64,000 nucleotides of DNA from Poriferisodalis sp965221195 (GTDB lineage: Bacteria > Actinomycetota > Acidimicrobiia > Acidimicrobiales > Poriferisodalaceae), in the NCBI GenBank assembly GCA_965221195.1, contig OZ244864.1, positions 2,604,001 to 2,668,000 on the forward strand, in the 5' to 3' direction. The translations under genes were made by a program, and so were the position numbers. Positions 26,537 through 35,475 of this stretch are shown here, one piece after another. The first letter of the stretch is position 1. The number at the start of each line of letters is the position of its first letter. A model generated the notes under the pieces. It saw only the letters and a program-made list of their open reading frames with translations. It was not told the DNA's origin and did no database searches.

Positions 26537-26875
26537 CGAGTCGCCTACGGGTGCTTGGTGAACCTCTGTTGAGGCACCCTCAAGCGGTTCTGCCGCGCTC
26601 AAGCGCCGCTCGGTTGCGGGCGCAACAGAGAAGACCGCTGCCTCTGTGCCCGAACGCTTCACCAAGTGCGAGGCTAGGGCTTGCGGGCCCTCAGGGGCCG
26701 AGTGGCTCGTATGCCAACCACCTCTGGTGTCCGCAGATCGTGCTGCGGCGGTCTAATACCCTGCAGCTAGATCTCTTCGGCACTGTGTATTCGGCATTGT
26801 CTATTAGGCACTGTCTATTAGGCATTGTCTATTCGGCACTGGGGATCATCTCGTCTGCAGCACAGGGGGAACGAC
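26537..26875. other. 339-bp divergent intergenic region
   Basis: It lies between the divergent transporter and SDR genes and must hold promoters for both. The only clear structure is the 14-bp tandem array at 26779-26844. The SDR ribosome binding site (AGGGGGA) ends it. I see no RNA gene and no convincing extra coding sequence. The part at 26537-26665 could encode an amino-terminal extension of the transporter. Confidence 0.6.
26779..26844. repeat. 14-bp tandem array (about 4.7 units) upstream of the SDR gene
   Basis: Units GGCACTGTGTATTC, GGCATTGTCTATTA, GGCACTGTCTATTA, GGCATTGTCTATTC and a partial GGCACTGGGG. Copies alternate between CAC and CAT forms. Confidence 0.92.
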
Positions 26876-27682
26876 ATGAACGATGGCGACAGCACTCACG
26901 GCCTCACAGCTGCGACTCGCTTAGCACCGCAGTGGTCCGCCGACCTGAGCGGTCAGACAGCATTTGTCACCGGCGCAACATCGGGTCTGGGCCGCCGATT
27001 CGCCACGGTGCTCGCAACCTGCGGGGCCAGCGTGGCGATCTGCGGCCGACGCGCCGAACGGCTCGACGCACTGGCGGACGCGTTGCGGTCTGATGGTGCC
27101 ACGGTGCTGCCGATCCCGCTCGACGTGACCGACACCGATGCGCTGTTCGGTGCGATAGCTACCGCCGAAGAGCAGCTCGGCACCGTCCAGATATTGGTGA
27201 ACAACGCCGGCAAACCTGATGCGCGCTTGGCGCTCAAGATGGATCCGGCGTTCGTCGACGAAATGATCTCCACCAACTTGGTCTCGCTGTTTCATCTGTC
27301 GTGCGAAGTCACCCGTCGCCTCATCGCCGCCGAGCTGCCCGGGCGAATCGTGAACATCTCCTCGGGGGCTGCGTTCAGTGCACCGCCGGGCACGGCGATG
27401 TATGCGATCACCAAAAGTGCTGTGGTACGCATGACCGAGGTCCTTGCACAAGAGTTCGCTCGCCACAACGTGAACGTCAATGCCATCGCTCCGGGTGCAT
27501 TCGAGAGCGAGATGATGGACGGCATGCTTGAACGCATGGGTGACATCACCAAGATGTTCCCGCGGCGGCGTCTCGGCAAGGCATCCCAGCTCGATTCGAC
27601 GCTGCTGTATCTGGTGTCGCCTCTGTCGGATTTCGTGTCGGGCTCATGCATCAGAGTTGACGACGCCCAAGGCGCCAGCTAA
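26876..27682 (+). CDS. Short-chain dehydrogenase/reductase
   Basis: 268 residues, classical SDR. The cofactor motif is TGATSGLG (32-39), followed by NNAG (109-112) and the catalytic Ser 162/163, Tyr 176 and Lys 180 (GTAMYAITK). The start is fixed by AGGGGGA 5 nt before the ATG. It is an NAD(P)-dependent oxidoreductase of unknown substrate. It ends inside a 15-bp repeat that leads directly into the dioxygenase-like gene, so the two are probably co-transcribed. Confidence 0.93.
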   Translation: MNDGDSTHGLTAATRLAPQWSADLSGQTAFVTGATSGLGRRFATVLATCGASVAICGRRAERLDALADALRSDGATVLPIPLDVTDTDALFGAIATAEEQLGTVQILVNNAGKPDARLALKMDPAFVDEMISTNLVSLFHLSCEVTRRLIAAELPGRIVNISSGAAFSAPPGTAMYAITKSAVVRMTEVLAQEFARHNVNVNAIAPGAFESEMMDGMLERMGDITKMFPRRRLGKASQLDSTLLYLVSPLSDFVSGSCIRVDDAQGAS

Positions 27683-27719
27683 GGCCGTGCCTGCTAAGAC
27701 TGTGCCAACTAAGACTGGG
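27678..27719. repeat. 15-bp tandem repeat at the SDR stop / dioxygenase start
   Basis: Units GCTAAGGCCGTGCCT and GCTAAGACTGTGCCA plus a partial third. The first holds the SDR stop TAA (27680-27682). In the frame of the next gene the units encode AKAVP, AKTVP and TKTG, so the repeat supplies its possible GTG starts. Confidence 0.85.
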
Positions 27720-28772
27720 AGCAGGCAGGCACCAGCCGCCGCGAACGTCGACCGCAGCACTAGTGCCTGCAATGCGGGCGCCTTCAATGAAGGCGTTGGC
27801 ATCGCTGACCTCGGGGAGGCGGCACAGCATTGGCGCGAACACGGTTGGGTGCTGGTGGACGGACTCGTGCCGACCGCCGACATCGATCACGCAGTTGAGG
27901 AACTCTGGGATCTGTACCCGCGCCCTGAGGAATTCCACAGCGGCAACCCTGCACACACAGAGCGCTTCGTCGGTCGCAGCCACAACCAAGGTCACAAGTT
28001 CCCCCAGTCGGACCCAGAAGGCGCCGCTTTCCGCCCAGAGCAGTTCTTGGGGCACACCTTGTTTCCCTATTCCTCACTTCGCCTGAACCGACTGCAAGTG
28101 CATGCCAACGTCGTCAGCTTCGCTCGTCGAGCGATGGGCACAGCCGACATTCGCCTCTACCAGGCTCGCATTTGGGGCAAATACACAGGAGTCGCCAACT
28201 ACGAGCAGCCCTTCCACCAAGACCGCAATCACAACGTGGTGCCTGATCGCCTCGAACCCGGTTGGTGGAACCTTGAGGGCTTTTTGTACCTCAGTGACGT
28301 TGAGCACGATGTGGCGCCAACGGAAATCGCCGGTGGCCCAGCAGACCCTGCCCGTCCGTACGACGGGCCGCCCACCGGCGAGCGAATCTCAACGGCAGGG
28401 ACGCGGGGCAGCTACTTGGCGTACCGGCCTGACGTATGGCATCGCGGCGTTGACCTGACCAAACCAGGCGGCAGTCGGTTCCTCATGAGCGCCTCGTTCA
28501 AGCCCGCTGGCGCAGACTGGATTGGCTACGACAACGTGCAGCCGGTGTCGACTGCACAGGCGTGGTCATCGTTCGCTGCGACCTGCGCACCCGACGAACT
28601 GGCACTGTTTGGTGCCCCTCTGCCCGGCCATCCCTACTGGACCGCTGAACTGGTAAACGCCCTCGAACGCCGATACCCAGGCATCGATGCATCTCCCTGG
28701 CGCAAAAGCCTCACCTCAGCAAGAGACGACACCAAGACATCCCCGCACATCCCTGCGGATCGGTCGTTCTAA
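27687..28772 (+). CDS. Phytanoyl-CoA dioxygenase (PhyH)-like Fe(II)/2-oxoglutarate oxygenase
   Basis: About 361 residues. The double-stranded beta-helix core shows the iron-binding HxD in PFHQDRNHN and the distal His in DVWHRGVDLT, with an Arg later for 2-oxoglutarate. It should hydroxylate or otherwise oxidise a small molecule; the substrate is unknown. The start is not certain: GTG 27687, GTG 27702 and TTG 27657 are all in frame and lie in or next to a 15-bp repeat. The conserved domain starts near the segment LGEAAQHWREHGWVLVDGLV. The stop overlaps the convergent ftsK stop by 4 bp. Confidence 0.85.
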   Translation: MPAKTVPTKTGSRQAPAAANVDRSTSACNAGAFNEGVGIADLGEAAQHWREHGWVLVDGLVPTADIDHAVEELWDLYPRPEEFHSGNPAHTERFVGRSHNQGHKFPQSDPEGAAFRPEQFLGHTLFPYSSLRLNRLQVHANVVSFARRAMGTADIRLYQARIWGKYTGVANYEQPFHQDRNHNVVPDRLEPGWWNLEGFLYLSDVEHDVAPTEIAGGPADPARPYDGPPTGERISTAGTRGSYLAYRPDVWHRGVDLTKPGGSRFLMSASFKPAGADWIGYDNVQPVSTAQAWSSFAATCAPDELALFGAPLPGHPYWTAELVNALERRYPGIDASPWRKSLTSARDDTKTSPHIPADRSF

Positions 28773-31261
28773 GAGCCGAGTGCTTCTGATAGCTCTTGTG
28801 GGGTCATCAGCACGTTGCGGGCCTTGGAGCCTTGCGACGGACCCACAACGCCGCGCTGTTCGAGCAAGTCCATGAGCCGTCCAGCGCGGGCGAACCCGAC
28901 CTTGAGTTTGCGCTGCAACATTGATGTGGAGCCGAGCTGAGTCTCCACCACGATCACCATCGCTTGGCGCAGCAGATCGTCATCGTCAACATCACCGGTG
29001 GTGCCGCCCGGCAGAGCACTGGCGCTATCTGCCTCGGCTGCACCTTCTACGCCTTCCACATATTCAACTTCGGGTGCCTGACGGCACCAGTGCGCGACCA
29101 CCTTGGCAATCTCGGACTCGCTCACCCAACTCCCCTGCAGGCGACGCGGATTGCTGGAGTTAGCTGAGAGCACCAACATGTCGCCTTGGCCGACAAGCCG
29201 TTCGGCACCGGGCTGATCCAAGATCACGCGGCTGTCGGCCAAACTGGAAACAGCGAAAGCCAGCCGACTGGGGATGTTGGCCTTGATGACACCGGTGATG
29301 ACGTTCACACTGGGGCGCTGAGTGGCCAAGACGAGGTGAACGCCCACCGCGCGAGCCATCTGCGCCAGTCGGGTGATGGATTCCTCTACGTCGCGGGCTG
29401 CAACCATCATCAGGTCGTTCAGCTCGTCAACTACCACCACGATGAACGGCATCGGTTCATACGGCTGCTCGTTGCCCAACAGCTCGCTTTCGTAGCTGTG
29501 CAGCGCTCCGTCAAGCATCGCCGCGTTGTAGCCGGTGATGTCACGGAAGCCCGCCTCAGAGAGCACGTCATAGCGGCGCTCCATTTCCTTCACAGCCCAA
29601 GCCAGCGCGTTAGCGGCTTTGCGCGGATCGGTGACCACAGCGGTGAGCAGATGCGGCAGACGGTCGTACTGGCCCAACTCGACACGCTTGGGGTCCACCA
29701 AAATCATCCGCACCTGATCGGGTGTCGAACGCATCAGCAGCGACGTGATGATCGAGTTGATGCACGAAGACTTGCCAGCACCAGTAGCGCCGGCAATCAG
29801 AACATGCGGCATGGTGGCCAGATTCAGCATCACCTCACGACCGGAGATGTCTTTGCCCATCGCCACTTCGAGCGGATGTATGGCATCCGCCGCAGCCTCC
29901 GACGCAAGAATGTCGCCGAGCGCTACTAGGTGACGGTCGGCGTTCGGCACCTCAACGCCAATGGCGGAACGCCCCGGGATCGGCGCCAGAATGCGGACAT
30001 CGGCAGCAGCCATGGCGTACGCGATGTCCTTGTGTAACGCAGTGACGCGCGACACCTTCACGCCGGCACCCAGCTTCAGCTCGTAGCGGGTGACGGTGGG
30101 TCCGGGTTCCCAGCCGGTTACTTGAGTCTCTACGCCGTGGCTGGCCAGAGCCGCCACCAACGCCGCTCCGCCCGCATGCAGCTGCACCCGGTCAATCTGC
30201 TGGGCGCTGCTGCGCTTAAGCAGCGATGCCCCAGGAAGCTTCCAACGAGGACGCCCTTCGCTTGCGCCGTCGGGCACCGAAGAGGCTCTCACAGACGCTG
30301 TGTCCCTCGGTGCAGGCTCATCCGTCGGAGGATCCACGAACTGCGGCGGACTTGACTCAGCCGGGGCATCAACCGCACTGCGTATAGCGGGATCACGGCC
30401 CAAGCCAGGAGACGAGCCAGTGCCATCGGCGCCAACGCCATTAGTGCCAGTGCCATTAGTGCCAGCCGTGTGCGTTCGGATGTCAGTCGCTCCCTGCGTT
30501 GAGACTGACTCATCACCGGTCGTGGCGGCGTTGCTGACAGGGTCATTGGCAGGGTCGAAATCGTGACTGTTGGACGCAAACGTCGGGGGTGTCGGATCTT
30601 CGCCCACGCGTTGGAGACTTCTGGCTCCTCGTGATGCCTGTCGGCCCACCACGCGACCCACAGCGGACAGGCCAGTCCAGACCCAGCGCAGAAGCTGTCC
30701 AAGTCCAACGTTGGTGACGATCATCACGGCGAAAAGCATCACCAGCAGCAGCACTGCCCAAGCAGCAGGATCGTCAATCAGGCGCCGCAACGGCTCAGCA
30801 GCAGCGGCACCCAGCACTCCCCCGCTGCTGCGCAAGTCGTCAAGCGGCCCAAAACCGTCGGCGGCACCCGACAGGTGAGCCGCTGCTGCGAAAGTCACGG
30901 TAAGCACACTCAGCCCGAAGGCGACTCGGCTACTGCGTTCAGAACGACTCAGACGTGCAAGCGCCACGCCGATCCAGATGAGCAATACCGGCACGGCATA
31001 GCGAAAAATGCCCAAAAGCACCGCCAAGGCAGTCTCAAGCAGTCGCCCAACGACACCCGCACGGTTGCCAAGCAATCCCAAGGCACATACCACTGCGAGC
31101 GCAAACAGCGCCAAGGAGGCCAGTTCCTTGGATCTGCCAGCGAGTGCATTGCGAACGACTCGGCCCAAAGCGTTGCTTTGGTTGGCCAGCTTCGCCGATC
31201 TGGACGCGTCCACAGACCCGCTACTGGCGTTCTCGTCGGCGGCGGAGCCGCGCTTGCTCAT
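28769..31261 (-). CDS. ftsK: FtsK/SpoIIIE-type DNA translocase
   Basis: 830 residues. Four membrane segments (about 48-66, 76-102, 114-131, 166-190) anchor it at the septum. A disordered linker (about 205-340) contains Thr-Gly/Asn-Gly repeats. The motor has Walker A GATGAGKSS (491-499) and Walker B FIVVVVDELNDLMM. The usual DELADLMM is changed at one position. The carboxyl end is a winged-helix gamma domain (TSMLQRKLKVGFARAGRLMD), which reads KOPS-like polar sequences. It moves chromosome ends across the division septum and works with XerC. ATG 31261 is chosen; the upstream frame only overlaps the neighbouring gene. Confidence 0.96.
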   Translation of the reverse strand: MSKRGSAADENASSGSVDASRSAKLANQSNALGRVVRNALAGRSKELASLALFALAVVCALGLLGNRAGVVGRLLETALAVLLGIFRYAVPVLLIWIGVALARLSRSERSSRVAFGLSVLTVTFAAAAHLSGAADGFGPLDDLRSSGGVLGAAAAEPLRRLIDDPAAWAVLLLVMLFAVMIVTNVGLGQLLRWVWTGLSAVGRVVGRQASRGARSLQRVGEDPTPPTFASNSHDFDPANDPVSNAATTGDESVSTQGATDIRTHTAGTNGTGTNGVGADGTGSSPGLGRDPAIRSAVDAPAESSPPQFVDPPTDEPAPRDTASVRASSVPDGASEGRPRWKLPGASLLKRSSAQQIDRVQLHAGGAALVAALASHGVETQVTGWEPGPTVTRYELKLGAGVKVSRVTALHKDIAYAMAAADVRILAPIPGRSAIGVEVPNADRHLVALGDILASEAAADAIHPLEVAMGKDISGREVMLNLATMPHVLIAGATGAGKSSCINSIITSLLMRSTPDQVRMILVDPKRVELGQYDRLPHLLTAVVTDPRKAANALAWAVKEMERRYDVLSEAGFRDITGYNAAMLDGALHSYESELLGNEQPYEPMPFIVVVVDELNDLMMVAARDVEESITRLAQMARAVGVHLVLATQRPSVNVITGVIKANIPSRLAFAVSSLADSRVILDQPGAERLVGQGDMLVLSANSSNPRRLQGSWVSESEIAKVVAHWCRQAPEVEYVEGVEGAAEADSASALPGGTTGDVDDDDLLRQAMVIVVETQLGSTSMLQRKLKVGFARAGRLMDLLEQRGVVGPSQGSKARNVLMTPQELSEALGS

Positions 31262-31334
31262 CCCTGCGAGAATACCGAGGCTCCGCAGGGATGTCAGAAA
31301 CCCCGTAGTTTCCGAACGCTTGCGTTCTGAGCGC

Positions 31335-31976
31335 TCACGCCTCGTCTGGCACAGCCGCGTTGCGGCGCTGGTTGCGGACTGTCTGCACAGCGACAAGCGC
31401 AAACATCGCCACCGTGAAGGGAACCGAATAGCGGTTGACAAAACGAACGACTGCCCCGAGCGAGCCCGAGAACACATCAGCGACCCACCACACCAGCGCC
31501 AGGCGGGTAAGAGTGCCAGCAAGGTTCACCGTCACGAACAGCACTTGACGCATGCGCGCAATACCCGACAGCAAACACATCGGGTAACCGGGAATAGCAA
31601 ACAGCAACAGCCAGCCCGCTCGTCCGAACCAACGCTCCAGCCAATCCATGGTGCGAATAACGCGGCTGCGCGGACCGAACTCAGCGGCTAAGTAAGCCTT
31701 CGCATTAGGGCCGTAGTCATAGCCCAGCCGGTACAAGAAAGGATCAGTGACGAACAGGCGGGCAAGCCCGATCGTCATGAACGCCCACAGCGGCGCCTGA
31801 TGGGCCACGCCTAGCAGGATCGGATCGGTTGCGTTCAACGACAAAAGCAGCAACGGTGCCCGCACGATAAGAGCCGCAAAGAAAATCTGCCCGGCGTAGG
31901 CCGCCAGCGCGAAGGCCACCGGCACCGCTGCCAGAAGTTGCATCCGGCGCTTGTCGGCTTCAGTGATGGCAGACAC
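31335..31976 (-). CDS. DedA/VTT-domain-like integral membrane protein
   Basis: 213 residues with about five hydrophobic segments. The region FAIPGYPMCLLSGIARM followed by NLAGTLTRLALVWWVAD resembles the VTT/DedA core (a re-entrant Pro-Gly loop and a G-x-x-x-R helix) found in lipid scramblase-like proteins. It starts at GTG; an ATG at 31943 is an alternative. It sits 73 bp upstream of ftsK on the same strand. Function is unknown. Confidence 0.6.
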   Translation of the reverse strand: MSAITEADKRRMQLLAAVPVAFALAAYAGQIFFAALIVRAPLLLLSLNATDPILLGVAHQAPLWAFMTIGLARLFVTDPFLYRLGYDYGPNAKAYLAAEFGPRSRVIRTMDWLERWFGRAGWLLLFAIPGYPMCLLSGIARMRQVLFVTVNLAGTLTRLALVWWVADVFSGSLGAVVRFVNRYSVPFTVAMFALVAVQTVRNQRRNAAVPDEA

Positions 31977-32081
31977 CTCCGCTAAGGCTAGGCAATGGCT
32001 AGCCAGCGGCTTAGGCAGTGAAGCTGCTCAAGAGGGTTTCGTCTTTAGAGCCCGCTTGGGTTCCCTCTAGCCTGCGGCGCC

Positions 32082-33707
32082 ATGGACTCGACAATGATGG
32101 ACTTGCCGCTCACTCTTGATCCGCTGTTTGAGCGTGCAGAAACTCTGTTCTTGGACAAAGAAATCGTCACCGCCAGCGCGACGGCAATCGAACGCACAAA
32201 CTACGGACGCTGGGCCGAACGAACCAGACTGCTCGGCGGCGCACTTGACGATCTCGGAGTTTCCTCCGATGGGCGCGTAGCCACGTTCGCTTGGAACACC
32301 GACCGGCATCTTGAGTTGTACTTCGCCGTTCCGTGCTCGGGGCGCGTGCTTCACACATTGAATATCCGGCTGTTTGCCGAGCAAATCACCTACATCGCCA
32401 ACCACGCAGAAGACGAGGTGATCTTTGTTGACCGGTCGCTGCTACCGCTGTTATGGCCGTTGGTTGACACGATGACAACTGTCCGCCAGATCGTTGTCAT
32501 GGACGACTCAGGCGGCGGCGACGCTCCAGAGATTCCCGACGACTCCCGCATCGTCAACTACGAGGAATTGCTTGCGGCCGCGTCACCGGCGGGCTTTCGC
32601 GTCGCCCAAGAAACGCAGGCAGCGTCAATGTGTTACACGAGCGGCACCACCGGCGAGCCCAAGGGCGTCGTCTACAGCCACCGCTCCATCTATGTTCACA
32701 CTCTGGCGGCGATGTTGGTGGACTCGACTGGCATCTGCGAAGGCGACGTGGTCCTGCCGGTCGTGCCGATGTTCCACGCAAACGCTTGGGGCCTTGCACA
32801 TGCCGCCGTCGCATCGGGGGCCACGCTCGTCAATCCCGGTCCGAACCTCGCACCCAAGCCGCTGGCCGAACTCATCGAAACCGAGCGAGTCACCGTCGCT
32901 GCCGGTGTTCCGACGATTTGGATGGGTGTGCTAGGTGAGCTGAAGGGACGCGACGTGTCCAGCTTGCGAGCCATTCCCTGCGGCGGGTCGGCAGTGCCCA
33001 AAGCACTGTCGGAAGGATTCCGGGAAGTAGTCGGCGTGCCAATCCTGCAAGCGTGGGGTATGACCGAGACGAGTCCGGTGTGCTCAGTCGCTCATGTTCG
33101 AAGTGGCCAGCAGAGCCTTGACGATGATGCCAAGGCCGATCTGCGCGCCACAGTCGGAACCGTCTTGCCGACGGTCGAATTCCGCATCTGCGAGCCCGAC
33201 ACCACCGACGAGGTACCCCACGACGGCGAATCATCGGGCGAACTGCACGTACGCGGGGCATATGTGACCGGCTCGTACTACAAACGCCCCGATGCCGCCG
33301 ACTCATTCACCGCCGATGGATGGCTGCGAACTGGCGATGTGGCCACCTGCGACCCCCACGGCTACATCCGGCTCGTGGACCGCACCAAAGACCTCATCAA
33401 GTCCGGCGGTGAGTGGATCAGTTCCGCAGAGGTGGAAAACGAGATTATGAGCCACCCCAAAGTGGCCGAAGCCGCCGTCATTGCAGTGGCATCAGAGCGT
33501 TGGATGGAGCGGCCGCTGGCATGTGTGGTGCCGGTTGCGGGCGAGACCATCGCCCACGACGAACTCATCGAGTACCTCACGCCAAGAATGGCGAAGTGGT
33601 GGCTGCCAAGCGCTACTGAGATCATCGACGAGGTTCCCAAGACCTCCACAGGCAAGTTCTCAAAGAAGACACTGAGAGATCGCTTCGCCGATCTGGTCGT
33701 GGAGTGA
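32082..33707 (+). CDS. AMP-binding acyl-CoA ligase (FadD/AlkK-like)
   Basis: 541 residues. It activates a carboxylic acid to acyl-AMP and then the CoA thioester. Motifs in order: YTSGTTGEPKGVVYSH (phosphate-binding loop), the W-G-M-T-E-T-S-P-V segment, TGDVATCDPHGYIRLVDRTK (adenine/ribose and hinge), GGEWISS, and TSTGKFSKKTLR with the catalytic Lys. The length and the EWISSAEVEN segment suit medium- or long-chain fatty acyl-CoA ligases. No clear ribosome binding site is seen; ATGs at 32094 and 32097 are alternatives. The stop overlaps the next gene by GTGA, so the HTH partner is co-translated. Confidence 0.93.
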   Translation: MDSTMMDLPLTLDPLFERAETLFLDKEIVTASATAIERTNYGRWAERTRLLGGALDDLGVSSDGRVATFAWNTDRHLELYFAVPCSGRVLHTLNIRLFAEQITYIANHAEDEVIFVDRSLLPLLWPLVDTMTTVRQIVVMDDSGGGDAPEIPDDSRIVNYEELLAAASPAGFRVAQETQAASMCYTSGTTGEPKGVVYSHRSIYVHTLAAMLVDSTGICEGDVVLPVVPMFHANAWGLAHAAVASGATLVNPGPNLAPKPLAELIETERVTVAAGVPTIWMGVLGELKGRDVSSLRAIPCGGSAVPKALSEGFREVVGVPILQAWGMTETSPVCSVAHVRSGQQSLDDDAKADLRATVGTVLPTVEFRICEPDTTDEVPHDGESSGELHVRGAYVTGSYYKRPDAADSFTADGWLRTGDVATCDPHGYIRLVDRTKDLIKSGGEWISSAEVENEIMSHPKVAEAAVIAVASERWMERPLACVVPVAGETIAHDELIEYLTPRMAKWWLPSATEIIDEVPKTSTGKFSKKTLRDRFADLVVE

Positions 33708-34477
33708 CAAGCGTGAACCCCACGCCCGCTGACGGGTCCAGCGCAAGCGGCTCACACCGCTCTGTATCCAACGCAAGCGGCTCACACCGCTCTGTATCCA
33801 ACGCAAGCGGCTCACACCGCTCTGTGCCCCACTTATTGGTCTGGCTGGCCCTTCGGCTGAAAGGACTGGGCGAGATCGCCGATGTGGCCGCTGTACACGG
33901 ACTTGACTTCAACGAGACCGAACATCTCTTGGGCGAGCTGGTTGCCAGCGGCCACTGCATGGCCCGCGAAGTCGGGGGTTTGCCGAAGTTCATCTTGACG
34001 CCGACAGGCCGCGACGACGGCGAAGCCGCTCTGGCAGCCGAGCTTGACGCCGCAGGCGCCCACGACACAGTCACTGCTGCTTACCAGAGTTTCTTGGCGC
34101 TGAACCCCAAGATGCTGCAGTTGTGTACAGACTGGCAGGTGCTACCAGAAGATCATCCCGCTGCTGATACCGAAGGGCTAGGTGACGGCGGGCGGCTCAA
34201 CAACCACAGCGACGCTGACTACGACGCTGCCGTCATCAACCGACTAGAGAGGCTGCACGGCGAGCTTTGCGGAGTTCTCAGCCAACTCTGTGGCGTGATG
34301 GCTCGCTACGACAACTATGAGCCTCGTTTCACTAAAGCGCTCAACCGACTGCAGGCCGGTGAGCTGGACTATCTCACCAAACCGATGATCCCCAGCTACC
34401 ACACGGTTTGGTTTGAGCTGCACGAAGATCTGCTCGCCACGCTCGGCATCAACCGAGCCGACGAAGGCAGTGTCTGA
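33704..34477 (+). CDS. Uncharacterised protein with N-terminal winged-helix-like segment
   Basis: 257 residues from a GTG that overlaps the ligase stop. The first 43 residues include three copies of a 10-residue unit (NASGSHRSVS-like) from a 30-bp repeat. Residues about 45-100 look like a MarR-type winged helix (ALRLKGLGEIADVAAVHGLD, then a recognition-like helix). The rest has a conserved look: LCTDWQVLP, LNNHSDADYDAAVINRL and MIPSYHTVWFELHEDLL. I do not know a function. Its tight overlap with the acyl-CoA ligase suggests a regulatory or accessory role in that pathway. Confidence 0.65.
   Translation: MTSVNPTPADGSSASGSHRSVSNASGSHRSVSNASGSHRSVPHLLVWLALRLKGLGEIADVAAVHGLDFNETEHLLGELVASGHCMAREVGGLPKFILTPTGRDDGEAALAAELDAAGAHDTVTAAYQSFLALNPKMLQLCTDWQVLPEDHPAADTEGLGDGGRLNNHSDADYDAAVINRLERLHGELCGVLSQLCGVMARYDNYEPRFTKALNRLQAGELDYLTKPMIPSYHTVWFELHEDLLATLGINRADEGSV
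33741..33830. repeat. 30-bp in-frame triplicate near the start of the HTH gene
   Basis: Three tandem 30-bp units at 33741-33770, 33771-33800 and 33801-33830, nearly identical, each with CGCAAGCGGCTCACACCGCT. The period is a multiple of three and keeps the frame. Confidence 0.95.
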
Positions 34478-34513
34478 TCCCCAAAATGCCGCACAACCGA
34501 CATGCGGCCTTAT

Positions 34514-34561
34514 CAGTTGGTGGATCAGTTGCTGGCTCAGTTGGTGGATGAGTTGCTGGCA
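34514..34561. repeat. 24-bp direct duplication upstream of dapA
   Basis: Two 24-bp units (34514-34537, 34538-34561), each containing CAGTTGGTGGAT and AGTTGCTGGC, differ at two positions. They lie between the HTH gene and dapA, ending 29 bp before the dapA GTG. Confidence 0.88.
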
Positions 34562-34590
34562 ACCTCCGGCACAGCAGTAGTCTCCGATAG

Positions 34591-35475
34591 GTGAGCGCGC
34601 GATTCGGACGAGTGGTTCCGGCGATGGTGACGCCATTTGGAGCGGACGGATCGCTGGATGTGGATGCGGGGGTGACGCTGGCTCGCTGGCTCACAGACGA
34701 AGGCGCCGAAGGTCTTGTCATCACCGGCACAACTGGCGAGGGTCCCACGGTCACCGACGAGGAAGACTGGGATCTGTGGCGCGCTGTTGCGGAGGCTGTC
34801 ACTGTTCCCGTCGTGGCAGGCACCACCACCAACGACACGGCACATTCGATCAAACAGACCCGCAAGGCCGCTGAACTCGGCGTGGACGGCATCTTGGCCG
34901 TCACGCCGTACTACAACCGACCATCACAGGCAGGCATCAAGGTCCACTTCGCCGCGATTGCCAAATGCACCGACCTGCCGATCATCTTGTACGACATCCC
35001 GGCCCGCACAGGACGCAAAATCGACACACCCACCTTGATAGAGCTAGCGCAAATCCCCAACATCGTGGCTGTGAAGGACGCAGCAGGAAACCCCGGCGAG
35101 ACTGCAAAAGTCATCGCAGAAGCCCCCGAAGGATTTGAGGTGTACAGCGGCGACGACAGTCTCACACTGCCGTTGCTGGCCGTCGGCGCTGTGGGCGTGA
35201 TCAGCGTGGCAGCGCATTGGAGCATTCCCGAGCATGTCGCAATGTTCGATGCCTGGGAGGCAGGCGATGTAGCCAAAGCGCGTGAGATCAACGCTGCTCT
35301 GCTGGAGAGCTTCGACTACGAGACCAGCGACACAGCACCCAACCCTGTGCCCACCAAGGCCATGCTGCGCACGCTGGGCTTGCCGGTTGGCGAGCCTCGC
35401 CCACCCATGGGCCCTACACCTGAAGGCCTTGAGGACCGCGCTCGCGAGGTCTACGCCCGACTGAAGCAGACTTGA
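34591..35475 (+). CDS. dapA: 4-hydroxy-tetrahydrodipicolinate synthase
   Basis: 294 residues, normal size. It condenses pyruvate with aspartate semialdehyde in the lysine/diaminopimelate pathway. The Schiff-base Lys is residue 162 (VAVKDAAGN) and Tyr 134 is in LYDIPARTG. The GTTGE motif (46-50) binds the substrate carboxyl. The start is GTG. It overlaps rnj by 4 bp (TTGA), an arrangement like dapA next to an RNase J gene in mycobacteria. Confidence 0.97.
   Translation: MSARFGRVVPAMVTPFGADGSLDVDAGVTLARWLTDEGAEGLVITGTTGEGPTVTDEEDWDLWRAVAEAVTVPVVAGTTTNDTAHSIKQTRKAAELGVDGILAVTPYYNRPSQAGIKVHFAAIAKCTDLPIILYDIPARTGRKIDTPTLIELAQIPNIVAVKDAAGNPGETAKVIAEAPEGFEVYSGDDSLTLPLLAVGAVGVISVAAHWSIPEHVAMFDAWEAGDVAKAREINAALLESFDYETSDTAPNPVPTKAMLRTLGLPVGEPRPPMGPTPEGLEDRAREVYARLKQT

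Noticed and set aside
26537..26665. 43-residue amino extension of the EamA transporter
   Set aside because: TTG start without ribosome binding site and polar sequence not found in the family; ATG 26536 gives the usual length.
33741..33830. Possible CRISPR-like repeat
   Set aside because: The 30-bp units are directly adjacent with no spacers, and they are in frame inside a gene.
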